8,918 nt of DNA from Clostridiales bacterium (GTDB lineage: Bacteria; Bacillota; Clostridia; Oscillospirales; Acutalibacteraceae): positions 1 through 8,918 of the forward strand of contig JAHZIE010000062.1 in NCBI GenBank assembly GCA_019419895.1, read 5' to 3'. Under the pieces are notes generated by a model. The model had not been told where the DNA came from, ran no database searches, and worked only from the letters and a program-made list of their open reading frames with translations. Positions 1-4,925 of the stretch are shown here, in pieces (within the stretch, counting starts at the first letter, position 1; every line of letters begins with the position of its first letter). Both the position numbers and the translations under genes were made by a program.

Positions 1-1
1 G

Positions 2-124
2 CGGCTCATTGAGCTGCACCGTGCCGAAAGTGACGATACCCAGGGTGTCCCGGCGGTCGACCCTGTTGACCCTACCGGGGCGCTGTGTGGCGATTTGCAG
101 GCGGTTTCCGGGGGCAGCGAGTAA
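2..124 (+). CDS. C-terminal fragment of an unidentified upstream protein
   Basis: An open frame enters the window from the left and stops at TAA 122-124, giving 40 residues that begin RLIELHRAESDD and end QAVSGGSE. The segment is acidic and rich in Pro, Asp, Val and Gly, like a disordered tail. The other two forward frames look less like coding sequence: one stops at 10-12, and the other is an Arg/Cys-rich read-through into mobC. I do not recognise the family. Genes upstream of mobC in such elements often encode replication or accessory proteins, but nothing here allows a choice. Only the position of the stop is reasonably firm. Confidence 0.45.
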   Translation, partial: RLIELHRAESDDTQGVPAVDPVDPTGALCGDLQAVSGGSE

Positions 125-299
125 ACTCCCGCAAGACAAAAGAAACGCCGTGTTGGGTCGTTTGTGGCCGAAGGAGGAGCGCAGGTGTTCGGCGCGGGAG
201 AATCACCTCCTTGGAGGTGGCAAGCATCGCGCCCGGCTATACGCCGCGCACAGTTTCGGGGCGCGGCCCCGTACCCGGCCCCTGAGGGGAGGAGGAGCC
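125..299 (+). other. Candidate origin of transfer (oriT) and mobC leader
   Basis: This 175-nt stretch between the upstream stop and mobC holds no convincing gene but several inverted repeats. CACCTCC/GGAGGTG (204-210 and 213-219) has a 2-nt spacer. GCCGCGC/GCGCGGC (243-249 and 261-267) has an 11-nt loop. CGGGGC/GCCCCG (257-262 and 266-271) is an alternative to it. CCCCT/AGGGG (279-283 and 285-289) follows. In MOBP systems the relaxase nicks beside an inverted repeat usually located next to the mobC/relaxase genes, so this is the natural place for oriT. No nic consensus could be assigned with confidence, so the call is by position and structure only. Confidence 0.4.
286..295 (+). promoter_or_regulatory. 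Ribosome binding site of mobC
   Basis: The purine run GGGGAGGAGG lies 4 nt before ATG 300. It contains two overlapping Shine-Dalgarno cores (GGGGAGG and AGGAGG), the first at about 7 nt spacing. It fixes the mobC start at 300 rather than the far upstream start at 9 in the same frame, whose extra 97 codons give an Arg/Cys-rich non-protein-like sequence. Confidence 0.75.
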
Positions 300-617
300 A
301 TGCAGAGAGTAAAAAAGAGCGAGATCATCACCCTGCGGGTGACGCCCCGTGTGAAAGAAGCTATCCGGGAACGAGCCAAGGCCGCCGGTCTGACGGTCAC
401 CGATTACCTGTGCTACAGCGGACTGGGAAAAGAGATTGTGCGGGTGGAAGGGTTAGAACAGGTGCTGTCTGAACTGAAAGCCCAGGGGCGAAATCTAAAT
501 CAGCTCACAACCCTGGCCAACATGGGGAAAGTGTCGGTGGTCAAGGGAGGCGCGCTGGCAGAGAACTACGGCAAGATCTATGAGCAGCTCCGGCAGCTCC
601 TGCGGGAGGTGACCTGA
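300..617 (+). CDS. mobC: MobC-like relaxosome accessory protein
   Basis: This is a 105-residue basic protein. The N-terminal part (about residues 8-45, with ITLRVTPRVKEAIRERA and AGLTVTDYL) has the look of a ribbon-helix-helix DNA-binding fold. The C-terminal part carries GRNLNQL (63-69), matching the G-x-N-L-N-Q signature of MobC proteins, and ends in an amphipathic helix (YEQLRQLLREV). MobC proteins bind oriT beside the nick and help the relaxase open the strands. The start was chosen from the strong RBS and the onset of family-like sequence. The stop (615-617) lies one base before the relaxase ATG (619), so the two are probably co-translated and act as partners. Length is within the normal range of small MobC proteins. 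The family call is from recognised motifs, not a search. Confidence 0.88.
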   Translation: MQRVKKSEIITLRVTPRVKEAIRERAKAAGLTVTDYLCYSGLGKEIVRVEGLEQVLSELKAQGRNLNQLTTLANMGKVSVVKGGALAENYGKIYEQLRQLLREVT

Positions 618-618
618 G

Positions 619-1932
619 ATGGCCACCTTCACCGCCGTCAAGAACCGGGGCGGAGGCCGTGGTGCGTTGGGCGGCGTGCTGCGGTACACCCAGCAGGACG
701 AAAAGACTCTGTGGGAAGGGCAGCGGCTGGTCTCTGGCTGGAACTGCACCGCCCAGTCTGTCCTCTCCGAGATGCGGCTCACCAAGGAGCGGTACCGGAA
801 AACGGACGGGCGGCAGTACTACCACTTCGTCCAGTCCTTCGCGGAGACGGATGACCTGACGCCCCAGGAGGCCCACGCCATTGCGCTGGAACTGGTCCAG
901 CGTGAGTTCCCCAACTTCGAGGTATTGGTGGCGACCCACATCGACACCGACCATCTCCACAGCCACCTGGTGGTAAACAGCGTCAGCTTTCAAGATGGCC
1001 GCAAACTCCACCAGAGCGCCGCCGACCTACAGGCCCACCGGATCTCCAACGATGAAATCTGCGTTGCTCACGGTCTGGAGATCCTTCCGCCGCCGCAGAA
1101 GCAGGTCAAGCAAAAGCGGATAAGCACCAGGGAGTACCGCTCCGCCGCGAAGGGTAAGAGCTGGAAGTTCCGTCTCATGAACACCATTGACCAGTGCATG
1201 CGGTACGCCGCCACCCGTGAGGAATTTATCTCCCTGATGGAGAGTGAGGGGTATCAGGTGCGCTGGGAGCGCGGCCGCAGGTGCATCACCTACACCACGC
1301 CCACGGGTATGAAGTGCCGGGATGATCGGCTCCACGAAACAAAGTACACTAAGGAGGTCATGGAACATGAGTTCAGAGTCCGGGCAGAGATTGTCCATGG
1401 AGGAGTTGAAGCGGAGGAACGCTCCGCAGACTATGGTACCGCAGGATTGTTCCAGCAAGGAGAAGTGGCGGGAACTGCTGTATCGGCTGGACGAGCTGGA
1501 GGCCAGCGTTGCGGCACAGGAGGCCCCGCTTCAGGCGTTGAGCCGACAGGTGGGGCAGCTCCCCACCCAGGCCCAGATGGAGGCACTGACGCGGGATGTG
1601 GCCCAAATGAGGGCGGAACTGAAACAGGCTGGGAAGAAGAAAGAGATTTCTGTTTCTCCACCCAGTCTGGAGACAGCCCTGGCCGTTCTGATCTGGCTGG
1701 CCCTGATTTTGCTGGGGACGATGGTGGGCATGGTGGTCCTGCGGACGATCTGGTCCGGCTTGGCCGCGCTCTGGAGCGCGGTGCGGACGCTGATCCCGTG
1801 AGAGACGCCACCACCACGCACCTCCATGCCGACAGCAAGGCTCTTCGGAAAGAGCGGCAGAAAAAAATCGCCCTCGGTCACAAGGAGGACGATCACGAAG
1901 AAGAACCAACTTGGCAACAGTCTTTGGGCTGA
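619..1932 (+). CDS. mobA: MOBP-type relaxase (MobA/VirD2 family mobilization nuclease)
   Basis: This is a 437-residue protein. Family motifs are visible in order. Near the N-terminus GGVLRYTQQDEKT contains Tyr23, the likely nicking tyrosine. GRQYYHFVQSF (His69) follows. The metal-binding triad is in VATHIDTDHLHSHLVVNS, with His107, His112, His114 and His116, then Asn120. The nuclease domain spans about residues 1-240. It would cut one strand at oriT, stay bound to the 5' end and pilot the strand into a recipient through a conjugation channel. Residues about 250-394 are low-complexity, rich in Gly, Ala, Asp and Glu, and are encoded by the same DNA as a second gene in another frame (1367-1801). 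A charged tail after the overlap (KALRKERQKKIALGHKEDDH, then EEEPTWQQ) looks like real protein again and resembles tails I associate with clostridial relaxases. The start follows mobC by one base. Confidence 0.92.
   Translation: MATFTAVKNRGGGRGALGGVLRYTQQDEKTLWEGQRLVSGWNCTAQSVLSEMRLTKERYRKTDGRQYYHFVQSFAETDDLTPQEAHAIALELVQREFPNFEVLVATHIDTDHLHSHLVVNSVSFQDGRKLHQSAADLQAHRISNDEICVAHGLEILPPPQKQVKQKRISTREYRSAAKGKSWKFRLMNTIDQCMRYAATREEFISLMESEGYQVRWERGRRCITYTTPTGMKCRDDRLHETKYTKEVMEHEFRVRAEIVHGGVEAEERSADYGTAGLFQQGEVAGTAVSAGRAGGQRCGTGGPASGVEPTGGAAPHPGPDGGTDAGCGPNEGGTETGWEEERDFCFSTQSGDSPGRSDLAGPDFAGDDGGHGGPADDLVRLGRALERGADADPVRDATTTHLHADSKALRKERQKKIALGHKEDDHEEEPTWQQSLG
1351..1357 (+). promoter_or_regulatory. 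Ribosome binding site inside the relaxase gene, for the nested gene
   Basis: AAGGAGG, a full-strength Shine-Dalgarno core, lies 9 nt before ATG 1367. Within the relaxase frame it encodes part of TKEVMEH, so its strength is not explained by the relaxase alone. In the relaxase frame an ATG at 1360 lies only 2 nt after it, too close for good initiation, whereas ATG 1367 is ideally spaced. It marks the start of the nested reading frame. Confidence 0.7.
1367..1801 (+). CDS. Nested small coiled-coil membrane protein overlapping the relaxase gene (+1 frame)
   Basis: This frame of 144 residues lies wholly inside the relaxase gene, shifted by +1. Residues 11-18 (MEELKRRN) start a soluble region. Residues about 31-90 are rich in Leu, Glu, Gln and Arg with heptad-like spacing (WRELLYRLDELEASV, then AQMRAELKQAGKKK), suggesting a coiled coil. 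Residues about 102-125 (ALAVLIWLALILLGTMVGMV) form a clear transmembrane segment, followed by a short amphipathic end (WSGLAALWSAVRTLIP). The product should be membrane-anchored by its C-terminus with the coiled coil in the cytoplasm. A strong RBS at 1351-1357 supports translation, with ATG 1397 as an alternative start. Composition is protein-like, whereas the relaxase frame here is low-complexity. Function is unknown; a role in relaxosome docking at the membrane is only a guess. Long open frames also occur on the minus strand here, so openness alone proves nothing. Confidence 0.72.
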   Translation: MSSESGQRLSMEELKRRNAPQTMVPQDCSSKEKWRELLYRLDELEASVAAQEAPLQALSRQVGQLPTQAQMEALTRDVAQMRAELKQAGKKKEISVSPPSLETALAVLIWLALILLGTMVGMVVLRTIWSGLAALWSAVRTLIP

Positions 1933-1942
1933 GGCCAACTGT

Positions 1943-1957
1943 TTCCCGATACGGGAA
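1943..1957 (+). repeat. Short perfect hairpin upstream of the tnpW-like gene
   Basis: TTCCCG and CGGGAA form a perfect 6-bp stem around ATA. It lies in the 36-nt gap between the relaxase stop and the next start, just before the RBS (AAAGG, 1959-1963). No T-run follows, so it is not a terminator. It could modulate translation or be chance. Confidence 0.4.
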
Positions 1958-1968
1958 GAAAGGCGAAT

Positions 1969-2253
1969 ATGAAAAAAGACTACGAAGTATATCGGGACAC
2001 CGGCATTCTGGGCGGCTACCATCCAGAGATGGCCGTACTGCGGGAGCAGCGCGGCGGGGAAGTCATGACCACCTTCCGGGATACCAATTATCAGCAGCGG
2101 GAGGATCATCTGGAGAGCCAGCGGGAGATGCTTATCCGGGGGAAGGTATTCCATGTGACCTCTGTATTTCCCAGCCAAGCCATCGCGACGCCCACAGACA
2201 AGCTGCTCTCCCTCATCGACGCGGAGTTTTCCGAAAAGGGCCACAGCGCCTGA
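1969..2253 (+). CDS. TnpW-like small transposon-encoded protein
   Basis: This is a 94-residue protein. The C-terminal half (about residues 45-90, with REMLIRGKVFHVTSVF, then a short polar stretch and TDKLLSLIDAEF) matches the pattern of the TnpW family: a short beta-rich stretch, F-x-V-x-S-x-F, then T-x-x-K-L-x-x-L-I. TnpW proteins are small, of unknown biochemical role, and found in Tn4451-type and related clostridial elements. The start at 1969 has an acceptable RBS (AAAGG, 5-nt spacing). A second ATG at 2065 (residue 33, MTTFRDTN), with GGGGAAG upstream, would give a 62-residue protein closer to the usual family length. The N-terminal 32 residues (starting MKKDYEVYRDTGILGG) are therefore either a real extension or leader sequence. 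It sits between the mobilization genes and the recombinase. The family call is from memory of the motif. Confidence 0.7.
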   Translation: MKKDYEVYRDTGILGGYHPEMAVLREQRGGEVMTTFRDTNYQQREDHLESQREMLIRGKVFHVTSVFPSQAIATPTDKLLSLIDAEFSEKGHSA

Positions 2254-2261
2254 TGTTTCAG

Positions 2262-2290
2262 TAGACTTGGGCAAGCCGGTGGGGTATACT
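2262..2290 (+). promoter_or_regulatory. Predicted promoter of the serine recombinase gene
   Basis: A -35-like TAGACT (2262-2267, 4 of 6 consensus bases) and a -10-like TATACT (2285-2290, 5 of 6) are separated by 17 nt, the ideal spacing for a vegetative sigma factor. Transcription would start near 2296-2298, about 40 nt before the recombinase ATG. The spacer and the -10 box are occupied by the left arm of a long inverted repeat, which suggests regulation of this promoter. Confidence 0.5.
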
Positions 2291-2315
2291 GTCCTTACCC
2301 CATACCGGCTTGCCC
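2269..2315 (+). repeat. Long inverted repeat (18 bp of stem) overlapping the recombinase promoter and leader
   Basis: GGGCAAGCCGGT (2269-2280) pairs perfectly with ACCGGCTTGCCC (2304-2315), and GGGGTA (2281-2286) pairs with TACCCC (2296-2301). An AT bulge (2302-2303) and a 9-nt loop (2287-2295) complete it. The structure ends 6 nt before the AAGGAGG RBS of the recombinase. No T-run follows on either strand, so it is not a typical terminator. As DNA it could be an operator. As RNA it would form only in transcripts reading through from the mob genes. Confidence 0.75.
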
Positions 2316-2321
2316 CAAAAG

Positions 2322-2328
2322 AAGGAGG
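2322..2328 (+). promoter_or_regulatory. Ribosome binding site of the serine recombinase
   Basis: AAGGAGG lies 9 nt before ATG 2338 and fixes that start rather than the out-of-frame upstream ATG at 2267. Confidence 0.75.
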
Positions 2329-2337
2329 TTACAGAAT

Positions 2338-4005
2338 ATGGCAAGCCCAAAATATAATATCCTCTATGGGCGGCTCAGTCAGGAGGACGAGCGGCAGGGG
2401 GAGTCAAATTCCATCCACAACCAAAAGCTGTTTCTGGAGAAGTACGCGGCGGACAATGGGTTTGAGAACACCCTGTTCCTGGCCGACGATGGATACTCCG
2501 GGACTAACTTCGAGCGGCCCGCGTGGAAGAAGATCGTGGAGATGATCGAGAACAGCGAGGTGGAGACCCTGATTGTCAAGGATCTCAGCCGCCTGGGGCG
2601 GGAGTACCTGCAGGTGGGTCAGCTGACGGAGCTCTACTTTCCTGAGAAGGGCGTCCGGTTCATCGCGGTCAACGACAGTGTGGACTCCCTGGTGGAGAGC
2701 AGCAACGACTTCAACCCCATCCGCAACTGGGCCAACGAGCTCCACGCCAAGGACACCAGCAAAAAGGTGCGGGCCATCAAGAAGATGCAGGCGGAGCGCG
2801 GCGAGCGTTCTGGCTCAAAGCCTCCCTACGGCTACAAGAAGAAGGATAAGGATTCCAAGGAGATCGTGCCGGACGAGGCGACCGCTCCTGTGGTATGCCG
2901 GATCTTCGAGCTGTGTGCCGCCGGGAAGGGTCCTAACCAGATCGCCAGAATCCTGACCAGAGAGCAGATCCTGAACCCGACCAACCAGTACTACCAGGCC
3001 ACAGGAAGGGCCTGCAACCACCTGGACACGACCCGCCCATATAGCTGGAGCGGCAAAACAGTGGCAAATATACTGGAGAACATCGTCTACCTCGGCCACA
3101 CGCCCTCCTACAAGAACAAAAAGCAGATCAAAAGACCGGAGAGTGAGCAAATTCTGGTGAAGAACACCCACATGCCGCTGGTATCGCAGGAGCTCTGGGA
3201 AATCGTTCAGGAGGTGCGCCGGCATAAGCGCCGACCGCCCAAGCACATGGAGGAACCCAACCTGTTCTCCGGCCTGGTCTACTGCTCCGACTGCGGACAG
3301 TACCTGGTGCTCTGCCGGACGGAAAAGATGCGGGAGGATCAGTACTACTTCCGGTACTCCACCTACGGCAAGCGGGGGAAGGACGCCTGCACCCCCCACC
3401 AGATCCGGGAAGCCGACCTGAAACAGATCGTGCTGGACGATCTGCGCAGGGTGACCCACTTCGCCCGGATGAAGGAGCGGCAGTTCGCGGAGTACATCAA
3501 CCAGAAAAACACCTTGGAGCTGCGGCGGGAGATCAACCGTTTGCAGAAGGAATTAGACGCCATGCGCCGCAGGAACGGAGAACTGAGCGCCCTGTTCAAG
3601 CGGCTCTACGAGGACAATGTGCTGGGGCGTGTGACCAACGAGCAGTTCCGGATGCTCTCCACCGACTACAATACGGAGCAGAAAGAATTGGAGTCGGCCA
3701 TCCCTGCAAAGGAGGGACAGTTGGAACGGCTGAAAGCCTCGGTCGCCAATGTGGACGCCTTCATCGAGAAGGCCAAGCAGTACACCGCCATCGATGAACT
3801 GACGCCCCAGCTGCTGCGGCTGTTCATCCAGCGCATTGAGATCGGGGAGCGGTCGAAGAAACACTCCCGTTCCGCCGGTCAGAGCATTCGGATCGTTTAC
3901 CGGGACATCGGTGCGCTGGACACGCCTATGCGGGAGGGCGACCACGCACCGCACATGACAAAAGAAGTCACAGAGAAAGAAGAAATCATGCGGTTGCTGG
4001 CATGA
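2338..4005 (+). CDS. Large serine recombinase, TnpX-like, with DUF4368-type C-terminus
   Basis: This 555-residue site-specific recombinase would cut and rejoin DNA through a serine to excise and integrate the element. The N-terminal resolvase domain (about 5-150) has YGRLSQEDE with catalytic Ser14 and Arg12, then DDGYSGTNFERPAW (50-63), then KDLSRLGRE (81-89) with the conserved Arg85 and Arg88. A recombinase domain follows (about 155-280, PPYGYKKKDKDSKE onward). A zinc ribbon has Cys316 and Cys319 (CSDCG), with Cys351 and His354 (CTPH). A coiled-coil stretch runs from about 375 to 480. The tail (LIQRIEIGERSKKHSRSAGQ) matches DUF4368, found in TnpX-like recombinases. All key residues are present, so it should be active. 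It is shorter than TnpX (about 700 residues as I recall) but normal for many clostridial members. It has its own predicted promoter and is the last gene of the element. Confidence 0.95.
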   Translation: MASPKYNILYGRLSQEDERQGESNSIHNQKLFLEKYAADNGFENTLFLADDGYSGTNFERPAWKKIVEMIENSEVETLIVKDLSRLGREYLQVGQLTELYFPEKGVRFIAVNDSVDSLVESSNDFNPIRNWANELHAKDTSKKVRAIKKMQAERGERSGSKPPYGYKKKDKDSKEIVPDEATAPVVCRIFELCAAGKGPNQIARILTREQILNPTNQYYQATGRACNHLDTTRPYSWSGKTVANILENIVYLGHTPSYKNKKQIKRPESEQILVKNTHMPLVSQELWEIVQEVRRHKRRPPKHMEEPNLFSGLVYCSDCGQYLVLCRTEKMREDQYYFRYSTYGKRGKDACTPHQIREADLKQIVLDDLRRVTHFARMKERQFAEYINQKNTLELRREINRLQKELDAMRRRNGELSALFKRLYEDNVLGRVTNEQFRMLSTDYNTEQKELESAIPAKEGQLERLKASVANVDAFIEKAKQYTAIDELTPQLLRLFIQRIEIGERSKKHSRSAGQSIRIVYRDIGALDTPMREGDHAPHMTKEVTEKEEIMRLLA

Positions 4006-4008
4006 AAA

Positions 4009-4044
4009 CACAGAGGCGGACGGCGGAAGCCGTCCGCCTCTGTG
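4009..4044. terminator. Perfect 15-bp hairpin after the recombinase; terminator-like
   Basis: CACAGAGGCGGACGG (4009-4023) and CCGTCCGCCTCTGTG (4030-4044) pair perfectly around the 6-nt loop CGGAAG. It begins 3 nt after the recombinase stop codon, a typical place for a terminator. On the plus strand no T-run follows (CCTGACA), whereas on the minus strand it is followed by TTTT. It may end recombinase transcription imperfectly, block transcription entering from outside, or protect the mRNA 3' end. Confidence 0.6.
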
Positions 4045-4046
4045 CC

Positions 4047-4099
4047 TGACAATTCACTCGGTTCAGAAAATGTACCTATGGGAACCATCAGAACTGTCA
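4047..4099. other. Imperfect 53-bp dyad: candidate att site / right element end
   Basis: TGACAATTCACTCGGTTC (4047-4064) and GAACCATCAGAACTGTCA (4082-4099) are inverted repeats, with 13 of 18 positions paired around a centre at 4073. Large serine recombinases act on attachment sites of about 50 bp with imperfect dyad symmetry, often beside their own gene. This site lies 41 nt past the recombinase stop and at the change in base composition. GTAC (4072-4075) is near the centre. An alternative reading is a weak terminator, because TTTTTT (4104-4109) follows. The left element end needed for confirmation is outside the window. Confidence 0.4.
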
Positions 4100-4300
4100 T
4101 TCCTTTTTTGTTGTCCTAAAGTTATAGGCGGGCTTTGGAAATGGCGGGGCGGAAAGGAAAATTGCGGATGAAGCAAGACAGCGTTGAATCGAAAGAGAAA
4201 GCTTTCGGTGGTTCATACCACATTCTACGGGAAAAATAGAAATAAAGGCTGGAGGAAAAGGAAAATTGATAGACAGAAATATAAATTGCGTTTCAGTCAC
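4100..4300. other. Intergenic stretch, no gene supported
   Basis: About 200 nt, purine-rich on the plus strand. A minus-strand frame (4097-4300, 67 codons) and a 23-codon plus-strand frame (4168-4239, MKQDSVES...) exist, but neither looks convincingly like a protein. Small hairpins (CGAAAG/CTTTCG at 4190-4207; GTGGT/ACCAC at 4208-4221) are weak. A 12-nt direct repeat AAAGGAAAATTG occurs at 4153-4164 and 4257-4268. Nothing here can be assigned a function. Confidence 0.5.
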
Positions 4301-4337
4301 AGAAAATTTAATTTTTCGTGATTTTTTATTTATAAAT

Positions 4338-4368
4338 ATTAAGTAGTATAATTATTAAGTTACTTAAT
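4338..4368. promoter_or_regulatory. marR promoter -10 with overlapping MarR-type operator
   Basis: A perfect -10 box TATAAT (4347-4352) lies between a half-site ATTAAGTA (4338-4345) and a perfect palindrome ATTAAGT-T-ACTTAAT (4354-4368). The palindrome covers the expected start of transcription near 4358-4360. MarR dimers bind such 15-17 bp AT-rich palindromes, so binding would block RNA polymerase. The -35 region is poor (TTTATT-like around 4325), so the promoter may be weak. The extra left half-site could allow a second dimer. Confidence 0.65.
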
Positions 4369-4390
4369 TATCATCTTTACGTTAGTTTCG

Positions 4391-4400
4391 AAAGGAGGAT
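4391..4400 (+). promoter_or_regulatory. Ribosome binding site deciding the GTG start of marR
   Basis: AAAGGAGGAT ends 6 nt before GTG 4407. The nearby ATG at 4411 is in another frame and reads ATG AGT TAA, so it encodes only two residues. Initiation at GTG 4407 is therefore preferred. Confidence 0.7.
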
Positions 4401-4406
4401 AGACGG

Positions 4407-4925
4407 GTGGATGAGTTAAGTAGGGAACTCTTGGCGGTAATGAAAAATATTAAAAAAAGGTTTTCCGCCTCTTCGACTGTTTTTGAAATGAGCAAGGGAG
4501 AATTTTTTGCTCTTCAGGAGATTTCACAGCATGAGAAAAAGGAAAAACAGAAAGGAAACAGGGAGTACCAGGGAATGACAGTTTCGGAGTGCAGCAAATG
4601 TATGGGGCTGTCAAAACCCGCCGCCTCCCAGCTGCTGAGAATTTTGGAGGATAAAGGATTTATCCTCCGCTCCACCACAGAAAATGACCGGCGGATTGTT
4701 TATATCCGTCTGAGCGAGCGGGGGAGAAAGGGCGTGGAATATGCTTCCCGCGCTTGGCAGCGGTTTGTAGAGGAGGTTTTTAACCGTTTGGGAGAGAACA
4801 ATACTCGAAACTTCATATCCATTTGCAGAAGGCTGGATGAAATTATGGAGGAACTGATTGAAAAACAGAATTTTCTTGGCAATTTAAGGAAAATTGAACC
4901 GGAAAGGAAGGATGCAGGCGTATGA
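4407..4925 (+). CDS. MarR-family transcriptional regulator of the ABC exporter operon
   Basis: This 172-residue regulator starts at GTG. A helical N-terminal part (1-40) is followed by a Lys-rich loop (41-56, with HEKKEKQKGN) that is longer than usual. The winged helix-turn-helix is at about 57-107: MTVSECSKCMGLSKPAASQL contains the start of the recognition helix (about 69-82), and the wing is DRRIVYIRLSERGR with the Asp-Arg-Arg typical of MarR proteins. The C-terminal helices (about 112-155) would complete the dimer interface. MarR proteins are dimeric repressors released by small toxic ligands or by cysteine oxidation. Cys62 and Cys65 form a CxxC within the DNA-binding domain. The gene overlaps the following ABC gene by 4 nt (ATGA) and has a palindromic operator upstream, so it probably represses itself and the exporter. 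The ligand cannot be predicted. Confidence 0.93.
   Translation: MDELSRELLAVMKNIKKRFSASSTVFEMSKGEFFALQEISQHEKKEKQKGNREYQGMTVSECSKCMGLSKPAASQLLRILEDKGFILRSTTENDRRIVYIRLSERGRKGVEYASRAWQRFVEEVFNRLGENNTRNFISICRRLDEIMEELIEKQNFLGNLRKIEPERKDAGV

Larger units (their letters stand above)
1..4099 (+). mobile_element. Right-hand part of a mobilizable/integrative element (left end outside window)
   Basis: Genes for MobC, a MOBP-type relaxase, a TnpW-like protein and a TnpX-like large serine recombinase lie in one direction, an arrangement known from Tn4451/Tn1549-like and related clostridial integrative elements. The block is G+C-rich, while DNA from about 4100 onward is clearly more AT-rich. The recombinase is the last gene before the change, as is common for elements whose integrase sits beside one end. 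The right boundary is inferred from the composition change and the imperfect dyad at 4047-4099. The left end is not in the window. No conjugation (type IV secretion) genes are visible here, so whether the whole is a self-transmissible ICE or a mobilizable IME cannot be decided. Confidence 0.7.

Noticed and set aside
9..299. Upstream 97-codon extension of the mobC frame
   Set aside because: The residues are Arg/Cys/Pro-rich and unlike a protein domain. A strong RBS sits right before ATG 300, where MobC-like sequence begins.
1531..2274. 247-codon open frame on the minus strand
   Set aside because: It overlaps three plus-strand genes with clear RBSs. Long shadow frames are common in this G+C-rich stretch, and no motif is recognisable.
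4168..4239. 23-codon plus-strand frame (MKQDSVES...)
   Set aside because: It looks mildly protein-like and has a weak RBS, but it is too short to support without conservation data.
4153..4268. Direct repeat AAAGGAAAATTG at 4153-4164 and 4257-4268
   Set aside because: A third near-copy occurs inside marR (4886-4896). In purine-rich DNA this is likely chance and does not mark an insertion.
4097..4300. 67-codon minus-strand frame in the intergenic region
   Set aside because: No recognised motif, Phe/Ser/Pro-rich composition from purine-rich opposite-strand DNA, and no clear RBS.
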